Below are positions 55,448 through 64,000 of a DNA stretch of 64,000 nt, piece by piece. The position numbers were made by a program, and so were the translations under genes. The first letter of the stretch is position 1, and each line of letters starts with the position of its first letter. The notes beneath the pieces are model-generated. The model searched no databases. It was not told the origin of the DNA and saw nothing but the letters and a program-made list of their open reading frames with translations. Location of the stretch: assembly GCF_016735515.1 (NCBI RefSeq), contig NZ_JAERQZ010000001.1:3646746-3710745 (forward strand). The letters run 5' to 3'. This DNA is from Piscinibacter sp. HJYY11. GTDB taxonomy: Bacteria > Pseudomonadota > Gammaproteobacteria > Burkholderiales > Burkholderiaceae_C.

Positions 55448-56098
55448 ATGACGCCTTCCTGCTCGCCTCCTCGCCTGCTCCAGCTGCTGCTTGCAGCGCT
55501 TGCCACCGGCTCCCTCGCGGGGCTGCTCAGCGGCTGCGGCTCGCCGCCACCCAAGCCCGTGCCCGCGGTGGCCACCTCGGCGCCGGGCTCGGCTGCCGGC
55601 CCGGTCTACGGCAAGGGCACGACCGAGGGCAAGGGCTTCTCGCCGCAAATGGAAGCGGCCGAGCGCCAGCTGAGCAGCGCCTTGAGCGGCACCGGCGCCT
55701 CGGTTGCGCGGACGACCGACGAGCGCATCTGGATCACGCTGCCCGGCGACCTCACCTTCCAGCCCAACCGCTCGGCGCTGAAGCCGGGCGCCACGGCGGT
55801 GCTCGACAAGATCGTGCTGTCGCTGCGGGGCCTGCCCACCGCCGATCTGCGCATCGTCGGCCACACCGACGCCAAGGGCGCCGCCGCCGCCAACGATGCC
55901 CTGTCGCTCGACCGTGCGGCCAGCACCCGCGACTGGCTGGTGGCGCGCGGCATGTCGCCGGTGCGCATCGCGGTCGCCGGGCGCGGCTCGCGCGACCCGC
56001 TGGCCAGCAACGACGACGAGGCCGGGCGTGCGACCAACCGGCGCGTGGAGATCCTGGTCGGCGAAAAGCCGCGCAACAACACGGCCACTGCGAAGTAA
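55448..56098 (+). CDS. OmpA-family lipoprotein
   Basis: 216 aa from ATG 55448. Lipobox LLSGCGS gives a lipid anchor. The C-terminal 110 residues are an OmpA/MotB peptidoglycan-binding domain: [53 protein letters not shown] and [10 protein letters not shown]. It probably tethers the outer membrane to peptidoglycan. It lies on the plus strand between the two minus-strand metH parts. Confidence 0.9.
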   Translation: MTPSCSPPRLLQLLLAALATGSLAGLLSGCGSPPPKPVPAVATSAPGSAAGPVYGKGTTEGKGFSPQMEAAERQLSSALSGTGASVARTTDERIWITLPGDLTFQPNRSALKPGATAVLDKIVLSLRGLPTADLRIVGHTDAKGAAAANDALSLDRAASTRDWLVARGMSPVRIAVAGRGSRDPLASNDDEAGRATNRRVEILVGEKPRNNTATAK

Positions 56099-56186
56099 GC
56101 CGGCTCTCACGCCTCAAGTTGGGCGCGGGCGGGTCGAAAACCCAAACAGGGTGCCCGGTTCGGGCATCCGGTTTTCCACGACCGCC

Positions 56187-57392
56187 ATGCCCGTCATCCA
56201 ACTGCCCCCCGAGATCCTGCGCACCGGCCACCCGGCGCCGGTGTCGGTGCGCGACGCCACCGGCCACCTGCTGCTGGCCAAGGGCGTGATGGTGGCGACC
56301 GAAGCGCAGCGCCAGCGCCTGGTGTCGCGCGCGCTCTACGTCGACGAACTCGAGGGCGACCTGCTCAAGCGGGCGCTGGCCGGCAAGCTCGATTCCATGC
56401 TGCGGCAGAACGCCAAGCTCGGCCACATGGCCCGCGCCGAAGTCGGCGAGGTGGTGATGGCCAGCAGCGGCACCGCGGCCGTGGCCGTCGACCCGGTCAC
56501 CGCCTGGGCGAACCTGCAGATGCGCGGCCGCGCGCTGCTGCAAAGCCCTGCGCCGGCCGACTTCATCGCCAAGCTCGACAAGTACCAGGCCGAAGTGCTG
56601 GCGCTCACCGAGGCCGATGCCGACCTGGCCTTGCTGCTGCTGGTGCAGGCCACCTGCAGCGATGCCCACCACTACAGCGTGACCCACGGGTTGCTGGTGG
56701 CGGTGCTGTGCGAGCTGGCGGCACGCCAGATCCCTTCGTTCACGCCCGACATGCGCCACTCGCTGCGCTGTGCGGCGCTGACGATGAACATCGCGATGAC
56801 CGCGCTGCAGGACCAGCTGGCCCTGCAGGAAGAGCCGCCGGCGCCGCAGCAGCGGGCCTTGATCGACAACCACGCCGAGCGTGCGGTGGCCTGCCTGAGC
56901 CAGGCGGGCGTCGGCGATGCGCTGTGGCTGGAGGCGGTGGAGCACCATCACGACACGACTCCCGGCCCCTTGGCCGGCCAGCGCCCGGGCCTGCAACTGG
57001 CCCGGCTGCTGCAGCGGGCCGACATCTTCTCGGCCCGCCTGAGCATGCGCCGCGCGCGCCCGGCGCTGGCCGCCTCGGCGGCGATCAAGGCCGCCTACCT
57101 CGACGAACACCAGCAGGCCGACGAGGCCGGCAAGGCCATCATCCAGGCGACCGGCATCTACCCGCCGGGCAGCTTCGTGCGCTTGTCGAGCGGTGAGCTC
57201 GCGGTGGTGTTGCGCCACGGCGCGCATGCGAAGGCGCCGAAGGTGGCCAGCATCGTGAGCAAGAGCGGCACGCCGCTCGTGGAGCCGACCGTGCGCGACA
57301 CGCGGCTGCGCCCGCACGACGTGACGGGCGGCGTCGCGCCTCAGGAGGTGAAGGTGCGGCTCAACATGGAAAAGCTGCTGAGCCTGGCTTGA
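56187..57392 (+). CDS. HD-GYP-like protein with degenerate active site
   Basis: 401 aa from ATG 56187. N-terminal domain typical of the HD-GYP proteins of Burkholderiales (LRTGHPAPVSVRDATGHLLL), then an HD-type region: HHYSVTHGLLVAV (His167), but where HD is expected the sequence reads AALTMNIAM (Met200-Asn201). DNHAERAV and AVEHHHDT are kept, and PPGSFVRLSSGELAVVLRHG follows. Loss of the metal-binding HD predicts no c-di-GMP phosphodiesterase activity; it may bind the nucleotide or a partner. Confidence 0.85.
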   Translation: MPVIQLPPEILRTGHPAPVSVRDATGHLLLAKGVMVATEAQRQRLVSRALYVDELEGDLLKRALAGKLDSMLRQNAKLGHMARAEVGEVVMASSGTAAVAVDPVTAWANLQMRGRALLQSPAPADFIAKLDKYQAEVLALTEADADLALLLLVQATCSDAHHYSVTHGLLVAVLCELAARQIPSFTPDMRHSLRCAALTMNIAMTALQDQLALQEEPPAPQQRALIDNHAERAVACLSQAGVGDALWLEAVEHHHDTTPGPLAGQRPGLQLARLLQRADIFSARLSMRRARPALAASAAIKAAYLDEHQQADEAGKAIIQATGIYPPGSFVRLSSGELAVVLRHGAHAKAPKVASIVSKSGTPLVEPTVRDTRLRPHDVTGGVAPQEVKVRLNMEKLLSLA

Positions 57393-58445
57393 TCAGGCGG
57401 CGACCAGCCCGCTGAACAGCGGGTCGTGCTTGGCCCGCGGCCGGTAGGCCGACACCTTCTTCGCGATCTCGGCAATGTGCGCCGGCGTCGTGCCGCAGCA
57501 GCCGCCCGCGATGTTGAGGAAGCCCGACTTCGCGAACTCTTCCAGCAGCCCGCCGGTGATGTCGGGTGTCTCGTCGAAGCCGGTGTCGCTCATCGGGTTG
57601 GGCAGGCCGGCGTTCGGGTAGCAGCTGATGTAGGTGTCGCCAGCCACCTTCGAGAGTTCCTCGATGTACGGCCGCATCAGCGCCGCACCGAGCGCGCAGT
57701 TGAGGCCCACCGCGATCGGCTTGGCGTGGCGCACGCTGTGCCAGAAGGCGGTGACGGTCTGGCCGGACAGGATGCGGCCCGAGGCGTCGGTCACCGTGCC
57801 CGAGATGATCACCGGCAGGCGCTCGCCGGTTTCTTCCATCAGCTCGTCCAGCGCAAACACGGCCGCCTTCGCATTGAGCGTGTCGAAGATGGTCTCGACG
57901 AGGAACAGGTCGACCCCACCCTCGAGCAGCGCACGCGCCTGCTCGAGATAGGCCTCGCGCAGCTCGTCGAAGGTGATGTTGCGGGCACCCGGGTCGTTCA
58001 CGTCGGGGCTGATGCTCGCGGTGCGCGGCATCGGGCCCAGCGCGCCGGCCGCAAAGCGCGGCTTGTCGGGGGTGCTGTACTTGTCGCAGGCCTCGCGGGC
58101 CAGCTTGGCGGCGGCGAGGTTGAGCTCGCGCACCAGGTGGCCGAGCGCGAAGTCGTCTTGTGCCACGGTGGTGGCGCCGAAGGTGTTGGTCTCGATGATG
58201 TCGGCGCCCGCCGCGAGGTACTGCTCGTGGATCTCGCGGATCACCGCCGGCTGCGTGATCACCAGCAGGTCGGAATTGTTCTTCAGGTCCTTGTGGTGGT
58301 CCTTGAAGCGCTCGCCCCGCACCTGCTCCTCGGTGAGCTTGTAGCGCTGGATCATCGTGCCCATCGCGCCGTCGAGGATGGCGATGCGGTGCTTGAGGAT
58401 CTCGGGCAGCGCCTGGGCGCGGGTGTAGGTTGCAGCGGCGTTCAT
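57393..58445 (-). CDS. metH: Methionine synthase, homocysteine-binding part (split MetH)
   Basis: 350 aa. Homocysteine S-methyltransferase barrel: [65 protein letters not shown] (first Zn-binding Cys) and [11 protein letters not shown] (two further Cys). It supplies the homocysteine site that full-length MetH proteins carry at the N-terminus; here the two halves are separated by two genes on the other strand. It should be expressed together with the 52387 part. No riboswitch was seen in its own leader. Confidence 0.95.
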   Translation of the reverse strand: MNAAATYTRAQALPEILKHRIAILDGAMGTMIQRYKLTEEQVRGERFKDHHKDLKNNSDLLVITQPAVIREIHEQYLAAGADIIETNTFGATTVAQDDFALGHLVRELNLAAAKLAREACDKYSTPDKPRFAAGALGPMPRTASISPDVNDPGARNITFDELREAYLEQARALLEGGVDLFLVETIFDTLNAKAAVFALDELMEETGERLPVIISGTVTDASGRILSGQTVTAFWHSVRHAKPIAVGLNCALGAALMRPYIEELSKVAGDTYISCYPNAGLPNPMSDTGFDETPDITGGLLEEFAKSGFLNIAGGCCGTTPAHIAEIAKKVSAYRPRAKHDPLFSGLVAA

Positions 58446-58467
58446 GACGCCAATTGTAGAAACCGTG

Positions 58468-60615
58468 TCAAGACCCGGTTTCGTTCGCCGCTTCGGCTGG
58501 CTGGATGGACTGCGGCAACGTGTCGCCGAAGAGCGACGGCCGGAAGTCGAGCGCGCGCGGGCCTTCGTCGTTCATCGCCCACAGCACCAGCGCCTCGGGC
58601 GGCATGGGCTTGGCGAAGAGGTAGCCCTGCAGCTCGTTGCAGCCAAGCTGGCGCAGGATCTCCTGCTGCTGCTCGGTCTCGACGCCTTCGGCCACGACCT
58701 TGAGGCCGAGCGCCTGCGCGAGCTTGACCACGGCGTCGACGATGGCGCGCGCATCGGCGCTCGTCTCCAGGTCGAACACGAAGCTGCGGTCGATCTTGAG
58801 TTCTTCGGCGGCCAGCTGCCGCAGGTAGGACAGCGAGGAATAGCCGGTGCCGAAGTCGTCGATCGACAAATGCACGCCGATCGCCGACAGGCGCTCGATG
58901 ACCTGCAGCGTCACACGCGTGTCGTCCATCGCGGCCGATTCGGTGATCTCGCAGGTGAGCAGCGAGGGGTCGATGTGGTGGCGCTCCAGCGCGTTGAGGA
59001 TGCGCTCCACCAGGTCGGCCTGGCGCAGCTGGTGCACCGAGAGGTTGATCGCGACCCGCATGCGCAGGCCCTTGTCGCGCCAGGCGCGGATCTGCTGGCA
59101 CACCTCTTCGATCAGCCAGTTGCCCAGTGCGTTGATGAGGCCGTAGCGCTCGGCCAGCGGGATGAAGATGTGTGGGCCGACCATGCCGCGCTGCGGGTGC
59201 TTCCAGCGCATCAGCGCCTCGGCGCCGGTGATCTGGCCGCTCGGCGCGTGGATCTTCGGCTGGTAGTGCAGCATCAGCTCGTGGTTGGCGATGGCGCGGC
59301 GCAGGTCCTGCAGCAGCTCCACCTGGTCGCGCGAGCCGGCCACCATGCGCTCTTCGAACATCGCATGGCTCGCGCCGCCGGTGCGCTTGGCATGCCGCAT
59401 GGCGGCGGCGGCGTGGGCGATGAGGCGGGTCGAGGTGCCGTGCTCGGGATAGATCGCCACGCCCACGGTGCACGAGACGGAGATCTCGTGGTCGTCGATG
59501 CGGCAGGGGTCGTTCATGCTGGCGAGGATGCGGTCGACCATGTGCGCCGCGTCCTGCTGCGTGGGGTTGCCTTCCAGCAGCAGCACGAACTCGTCGCCGC
59601 CGGCGCGGGCGATCGCGTCGTTGGCGCTCGCCACCTTGCGCAGCCGCTGGGCCACTTCGCGCAGCACGGCGTCGCCGGTCGACTGGCCGAAGGATTCGTT
59701 GACGGCCTTCAGCCCGTCGACGTTGAGGAAGACCAGCGCCAGCCGGTGCCCCAGGCGGTCGGCGCGCACCGCGGCGACCTGCAGGGCTTCTTCCACCGCC
59801 GATCGGTTGGGCAACTCGGTCAGGCGGTCGGTCTGCGCGGCGCGCTTGACTTCATCGCGGGTGCGCTTGAGCAGCCGGCGAAAGCGCCCTTCGAGCACCG
59901 AGGTCATCAGCAACAGCGCGAGCAGGGCCGGCACGCCGAGGGCGGCGAGCGCCGCCACGGTGGCCGGCGTGGTGCGGCCCACGGCGAGCGACAGGGTGAG
60001 CAGCGGCACCGAGGCGGCGTGGAGCACGGCTGCGTTGCCGATGGCGATGGCGCCGCCCAGGCCCAGGGCCACGCCGACCTGCCACAACAGGCCGAGGTGC
60101 GGGCGGCGCCGACGCCGCTCCGCCACGATGGCAAGGGCCAGGCCGGCGCAGAGGCTCGCCAGCAGGGCGCCGCCGACGAGCAGCGGAATGTTCCAGTGCG
60201 GTGCCGGGCTCAGGCGCAGGGCCAGCAGGCCCAGCATCGGCACGCCGCAGGCGCCGACGCCCAGCGCCACGGCGGCGACCGTCACCCGGCCGAGCCCCAG
60301 GCGCGGGCGCGCACTCAGCTGCACGCCCACCACCGAGCTGACGAGCGCCAGCACCAGCGACGCGAAGACCCAGCTGCCGTGGTAGCCCATCGCGAAGGGC
60401 AGGGGCTCGTTGGCGACGGCAATGAAATGGGCGGCCCAGGTGCCACCGCCCAGTGCGATGGCAGAGGCCAGGCCGGCGCGCAGGGAGGTCGAGGCATGGC
60501 GCGACGACACGCCGCGCGCGAGATCGAGCGCGACGTAGGCGGCAAACATCGCCATCGCCGTGGAGGCAGCCCACAGCTCGGCGCGGAACCTCCACGTCAG
60601 AAAAGCCTCGTCCAT
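58468..60615 (-). CDS. MHYT-GGDEF-EAL cyclic-di-GMP protein
   Basis: 715 aa. The first 240 residues contain seven membrane segments of MHYT type ([20 protein letters not shown]), with the usual MHYT letters changed to AAHF and AMGYH. GGDEF is intact at 339-343 ([14 protein letters not shown]) and EAL at 465-467 ([13 protein letters not shown]), followed by conserved EAL-domain motifs ([10 protein letters not shown] and [15 protein letters not shown]). It may make or degrade c-di-GMP, with metal or gas sensing by the MHYT part. Confidence 0.92.
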   Translation of the reverse strand: MDEAFLTWRFRAELWAASTAMAMFAAYVALDLARGVSSRHASTSLRAGLASAIALGGGTWAAHFIAVANEPLPFAMGYHGSWVFASLVLALVSSVVGVQLSARPRLGLGRVTVAAVALGVGACGVPMLGLLALRLSPAPHWNIPLLVGGALLASLCAGLALAIVAERRRRRPHLGLLWQVGVALGLGGAIAIGNAAVLHAASVPLLTLSLAVGRTTPATVAALAALGVPALLALLLMTSVLEGRFRRLLKRTRDEVKRAAQTDRLTELPNRSAVEEALQVAAVRADRLGHRLALVFLNVDGLKAVNESFGQSTGDAVLREVAQRLRKVASANDAIARAGGDEFVLLLEGNPTQQDAAHMVDRILASMNDPCRIDDHEISVSCTVGVAIYPEHGTSTRLIAHAAAAMRHAKRTGGASHAMFEERMVAGSRDQVELLQDLRRAIANHELMLHYQPKIHAPSGQITGAEALMRWKHPQRGMVGPHIFIPLAERYGLINALGNWLIEEVCQQIRAWRDKGLRMRVAINLSVHQLRQADLVERILNALERHHIDPSLLTCEITESAAMDDTRVTLQVIERLSAIGVHLSIDDFGTGYSSLSYLRQLAAEELKIDRSFVFDLETSADARAIVDAVVKLAQALGLKVVAEGVETEQQQEILRQLGCNELQGYLFAKPMPPEALVLWAMNDEGPRALDFRPSLFGDTLPQSIQPAEAANETGS

Positions 60616-60734
60616 CAGTTCCTCGGGAACATCGTTGTTCGAGGTTTATCGGCCGGCGGCGCCGAAAGCTTGATGCGAGGCGGCCTGGGCGGGGCGTGAC
60701 GGATGTCTCGCTTCACCCCGGGCCGAGCCCCAAC

Positions 60735-63044
60735 TCAGTGCAGGAAGCCGATTTCGCGGCGCCGCCGCACCTCGGGCTTGACCCGGTGCTCGGCCTCCAG
60801 CTGCGACAGGAACTCGTCGGGCGCAAACGCCACGCCCAGCACGTCGACCTGGCGCTTGACGGCCGCGAAGTCGCCGGGCGTGAGCGCATCGAGCTTGTGC
60901 AGGCGCTCGATCTGCTCGCGCGTGAGCGCCGCTTCGGCGCCGTCCAGCGCCTCGATCACGAACATGCGCTCGCGCTGCTCGGGCTTGAGCGGCAGGAAGC
61001 GGATCTTGAAGCTGAAGCGACGCAGTGCCGCCTCGTCCAGATCGTCGAAGAGGTTGGTGGTGCAGATGAAGACGCCGCCGAAGCGCTCCATGCCCTGCAG
61101 CATCTCGTTGACCTCGGTGACCTCGTAGTTGCGCTCGGCCATGCGCCGGCTGCGCAGGAAGCTGTCGGCCTCGTCGAGCAGCAGCACCGCGTTTTCCGAC
61201 TCGGCCTCCTCGAACATGCGCGCCATGTTGGCCTCGGTCTCGCCGACGTACTTGCTGACGAGGTCGGAGGCCTGGCGCACGAGCAGCGGCCGCTGCAGCT
61301 CCTGGGCGATGTGCTCGGCGAGCGCGGTCTTGCCGGTGCCGGGCGCGCCGTGGAAGCACAGCGTGCCGTGGTTCTTGCGGCGCAGCGCTTCCACGATGCG
61401 CGGCAGCTCGAAGCGCGACTCAGTGTGCACGAGGCCCAGGTCGTACTGCGTGACCACGCGGCGCGCCGGGCGCTGCTGGCCGTGGCTGCCGAGCGCCTTG
61501 TCGGCGTTGCCGAGCTGGCGCTCGATCAGCGTTTCCATCGTCGGGCCATGGGGTGCGTCAGCCGCGAGCTTGGCGAACTTGACCGCGGTGCGCACCTGCG
61601 CCGGCGTGAGCGCGCGGCGCTCGGCCAGGCGCCCGATGAAGTCCTTCGACACGTCGACACCATCGAGTGCCTTGGTCACCAGCGCTTCGCGCGCGCCGGG
61701 CGGGGGGCTCTTCAGCTCGAGGTGGTACTGGAAGCGGCGGCGGAAGGCCGGGTCGATCTGCTCGATGCGGTTGGTGACCCAGATCACCGGCACCGGGTTG
61801 GTCTCGAGGATCTGGTTGACCCAGGCCTTGCCGCTCACGCTGCCCGAGACGGCGCCGTCGCTGGTGTCGAGCCGCGCCATCAGCTGGGCGGCGTCGGTCG
61901 AGATGGGCGGGAACACGTCTTCCACCTCGTCGAAGAGCAGGGCGACCTGCGGGCTGCCCTTGAGGAAGACCTGGCTGATCTGCAGCGAGCGGTAGCGGTC
62001 GCGGCCCGAGAGCGAGTTGCCGTCGCGGTCGGCGTATTCCACTTCGTAGAGCTGCAGGCCGGCGGCCTGCGCGGCCACTTTTGCGAGCTCGGTCTTGCCG
62101 GTGCCGGGCGGGCCGTAGAGCAGCACGTTGACGCCCGCCTCCTTGCGCGCCACCGCATTGCGCAGGAGCGAGGTCAGCACCTGCTGGTCCTCGCCGACGA
62201 AATGGAAGTCGGTCGCGGTGAGCTCGCTCTTGGTGGCGGGGCGGGTGAAGACGGCCATCAGGTCCGACGGGCCTTCGTAGTGGCGCATCAGCACCGGCGG
62301 CAGCTGCTCGCTCACCTTCATCAGGTCGGCGAGGTCGGTGATGTTGTGCTCGGAGATGAGGTTCTCGACCATGCCGGTGCGCTCGAGCCGCGAGCCGGCG
62401 CGCAGCGCCTCGGCCACGTCCTGCTCGTTGACGCCGGCCACCGCGGCGATCGCGGCATAGGCCTCCTGCGCATTCGAGACCTTGAACTCGACCAGCAGGC
62501 CGCGCAGGTCGCGCTGGTAGCGGGCGAGCGTGCCATAAAGCAGCAGCGCGCGCTCGGCCGGGTTGAGCTGCAGCAGGCCGGCGAGCGCATCGATGTTCTT
62601 CTGGACGAGGGTCGACTCCTTCTTCAGGCTGCGGTCGAGCCAGTCGGCCGTCGCGCCCAGCACCGAGAGCAGGTCTTTCGGGGCGTCCTTGATGTATTCG
62701 TCGATGTAGAAGAAGAGCGTGCCCTCTTCGTAGGGGCCGTTCCACGCGCCGTGGCGCTGCATGAAGACGGCATCGGTGAGCGCCTCGTGGCCGTTCCAGT
62801 GTTCGTTGCCCTTGCAGCGCTTGTTGAGGAAGGCGCGCAGGCGCGCGAGCACGGTGGCGGGCCACACCAGGTGCTTGCCGGTGAGCGCGAGCAGCCCGTT
62901 CCAGTCGCGGCGCACGTTGAAGCGGCCGGCATGGCGCACCGTCAGCGTGAGCACGAACTGGGAGCACATGCGGTCCAGCACCGGCGCCTCTTTCAGGCCG
63001 GGTGACAACACCATCCGTGCGTCAGGGTGACTGGACGTCGCCAT
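60735..63044 (-). CDS. Protein with two AAA+ ATPase modules
   Basis: 769 aa. An N-terminal helical domain (1-270), first AAA module with GPPGTGKT (311-318) and LLFDEVEDVFPP, and a second with GAPGTGKT (566-573), LLLDEADSFLRSR and RRFSFKIRFLPL. Family members are ClpX/Cdc48-like ATPases of unknown substrate found in many Burkholderiales. It is monocistronic and belongs to the core region. Confidence 0.88.
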   Translation of the reverse strand: MATSSHPDARMVLSPGLKEAPVLDRMCSQFVLTLTVRHAGRFNVRRDWNGLLALTGKHLVWPATVLARLRAFLNKRCKGNEHWNGHEALTDAVFMQRHGAWNGPYEEGTLFFYIDEYIKDAPKDLLSVLGATADWLDRSLKKESTLVQKNIDALAGLLQLNPAERALLLYGTLARYQRDLRGLLVEFKVSNAQEAYAAIAAVAGVNEQDVAEALRAGSRLERTGMVENLISEHNITDLADLMKVSEQLPPVLMRHYEGPSDLMAVFTRPATKSELTATDFHFVGEDQQVLTSLLRNAVARKEAGVNVLLYGPPGTGKTELAKVAAQAAGLQLYEVEYADRDGNSLSGRDRYRSLQISQVFLKGSPQVALLFDEVEDVFPPISTDAAQLMARLDTSDGAVSGSVSGKAWVNQILETNPVPVIWVTNRIEQIDPAFRRRFQYHLELKSPPPGAREALVTKALDGVDVSKDFIGRLAERRALTPAQVRTAVKFAKLAADAPHGPTMETLIERQLGNADKALGSHGQQRPARRVVTQYDLGLVHTESRFELPRIVEALRRKNHGTLCFHGAPGTGKTALAEHIAQELQRPLLVRQASDLVSKYVGETEANMARMFEEAESENAVLLLDEADSFLRSRRMAERNYEVTEVNEMLQGMERFGGVFICTTNLFDDLDEAALRRFSFKIRFLPLKPEQRERMFVIEALDGAEAALTREQIERLHKLDALTPGDFAAVKRQVDVLGVAFAPDEFLSQLEAEHRVKPEVRRRREIGFLH

Positions 63045-63158
63045 CGACGGAACTCCCGCGGGAAAAGAAAGACTGCGGGGCCATCTTGGCGCAGCGTGCG
63101 CCAGGATGGCAAGTCCTTTTCAACCCAGGGATTCGTCGGGGCGCGGAGTGCGTCTCGC

Positions 63159-63434
63159 TCAGTGCATGACCACGGGATGCTGCATCAGCGAGGTGTAGCG
63201 CGAGATGTAGTCGTCGATCTCTTCTTCCGAAGGCTCGCCGTCTTCGATCAGGGCCTCGACGCCGAGCTTGAAAGTCTCGGCCATCGCCCCCTCGATGAAG
63301 ATCTCCTTGCGTGCGAACTTGTCCACGATCTCGTAGCCGCCGCGCGTGAGGGCGCTGTCGAGGCGCGTGGCGTCGGCGTTGAGCCCGTCGAACTGGAGCA
63401 CGGCGAAGCTGTCGGAGTTGTAGAGCATCTGCAT
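63159..63434 (-). CDS. DUF3567 protein
   Basis: 91 aa, MQMLYNSDSFAVLQF at the start, GGYEIVDKFARKEIFIEG, EEEIDDYISRYTSLMQHPVV at the end. Short conserved protein of Burkholderiales, function unknown. Its ribosome-binding site (AAGGAG) partly overlaps the 3' arm of a hairpin. Confidence 0.9.
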   Translation of the reverse strand: MQMLYNSDSFAVLQFDGLNADATRLDSALTRGGYEIVDKFARKEIFIEGAMAETFKLGVEALIEDGEPSEEEIDDYISRYTSLMQHPVVMH

Positions 63435-63445
63435 GGCGTTTTCTC

Positions 63446-63468
63446 CTTCACCCCACCTCGGGGTGAAG
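63446..63468 (-). promoter_or_regulatory. Hairpin overlapping the ribosome-binding site of the DUF3567 gene
   Basis: CTTCACCCC (63446-63454), loop ACCTC, GGGGTGAAG (63460-63468). On the minus strand the 3' arm runs into GAAGGAG, 10 bases before the ATG. Pairing would partly hide the site; it may instead act as terminator of the preceding DUF3108 gene. Confidence 0.5.
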
Positions 63469-63503
63469 CGTGCCGTTTCAAGCCATGCCGGGATACAGGG
63501 CCC

Positions 63504-64000
63504 TCAGGTCGGCGGGTGTGAGGATTGGAGCCTCAGATCCCAGTGAGAGTTCTCTGTAGTTTGTTTCGCGCGCACCGGCAGGTAATGCAGGCTCGGGGCG
63601 AGCCACACCTCCACACGGGTGTCATGGGGTTTGCGCGGCTCGCGCAGCAGCTTCACCGTTTTCACGGCACCGTCGGGTGTGCTCACTTCCTCGGTGCCGG
63701 TGACCTGGAAGGCCCACACATCGGAGTCACCGCGCGCGCCCACCACGTGCAGCACCACGCGCGAGCCGGTGGCCACGCGCTTGGGTTCGGCCAGCGCGAT
63801 CGCGGCGAGCTGCAGCATCCAGCTCAGCCGGTCCTGGCTGCCCTGCAGCAGCGGGAACTCGGCCGGGTTGCCTGAAAACGTGATCTTGCCGGCCTGGCGC
63901 TGGAAGTTGGCCGCCTGCTCGCCGCGGCCGCGGCGCTGGTCGGTGTAGCGCGTGGGGGCGAGGCCGGCGTTGTCGATGCTGCCCTGGCTTGCCAGCGTGA
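63504..64000 (-). CDS. DUF3108 protein, partial at the window edge
   Basis: The frame is open to the right edge of the window. Visible part (about 164 codons): IDNAGLAPTRYTDQRRGRG, EFPLLQGSQDRLSWMLQLAAI, LHVVGARGDSDVWAFQVTG, KTVKLLREPRKPHDTRVEVWLAPSLHYLPVR, ending DLRLQSSHPPT. This is the DUF3108 domain, found in a family of probably periplasmic proteins in proteobacteria; the last visible residues end a barrel-like region. The signal peptide and N-terminus lie beyond 64000. Confidence 0.88.
   Translation of the reverse strand, partial: TLASQGSIDNAGLAPTRYTDQRRGRGEQAANFQRQAGKITFSGNPAEFPLLQGSQDRLSWMLQLAAIALAEPKRVATGSRVVLHVVGARGDSDVWAFQVTGTEEVSTPDGAVKTVKLLREPRKPHDTRVEVWLAPSLHYLPVRAKQTTENSHWDLRLQSSHPPT

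Overview
The window looks like a high-GC betaproteobacterium of the order Burkholderiales. Supporting signs are several Bug/TctC-type periplasmic binding proteins, a Burkholderiales-type trimeric porin, DUF3567 and DUF3108 proteins, and a methionine synthase split into two genes, one of them behind an S-adenosylhomocysteine (SAH) riboswitch. Genus cannot be fixed from the sequence.

The window divides near 48250. To the right (48251-64000) is ordinary core chromosome: the 3' part of comM, a DUF1501/DUF1800 pair, the two metH parts with an OmpA lipoprotein and a degenerate HD-GYP protein between them, an MHYT-GGDEF-EAL protein, a double AAA ATPase, DUF3567 and a partial DUF3108 gene. To the left (1-48250) is accessory DNA that appears to be one large Tn7-like element or genomic island that interrupted comM. 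Its right terminus ends in ACA at 48250, carries two tandem repeats of about 19 bases, and is followed directly by comM coding sequence. The 5' part of comM and the left terminus are not in the window.

Island, left to right. 1-7551: defence-like and decayed genes: a frameshifted DUF5710/XseA-like pseudogene, XRE regulators, an MbcA/ParS-like protein, an Sll1717-type ATPase with a nuclease-like C-terminus, and a lone IetA-type AAA ATPase followed by a small protein and a coiled-coil HTH protein. 8047-11716: Old Yellow Enzyme, EamA exporter, pirin and LysR. 11845-14078: a HEPN-like protein and a two-TM protein. 14288-30487: a tricarboxylate-use region with an isocitrate/isopropylmalate-type dehydrogenase, two oppositely oriented TctC-TctD-TctE sets, TctA and TctB, a porin, further binding proteins, a chemoreceptor and a thioesterase. 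A direct-repeat motif (GACAGG, 5 bases, GACAGG-like) lies upstream of tctC, the porin and the LivJ-like binding protein, and may be a TctD box. 30505-33946: LysR fragment, acetyltransferase, small Cys-rich protein, NYN nuclease. 33994-40774 (minus): transposition module in the order TnsA-like, TniA/TnsB, TniB/TnsC, unknown 576-aa protein, TniQ, the order remembered for Tn6022/AbaR elements, which also target comM. 40918-48107: second defence block: NYN-OST-HTH nuclease, membrane protein, GIY-YIG protein, restriction-endonuclease-like protein, and IetS/IetA with a divergent XRE regulator that has two palindromic operators.

The most notable points are the comM-inserted Tn7-like island, its two defence arms each holding an ietA paralogue (only one with its protease), and the candidate TctD regulon.
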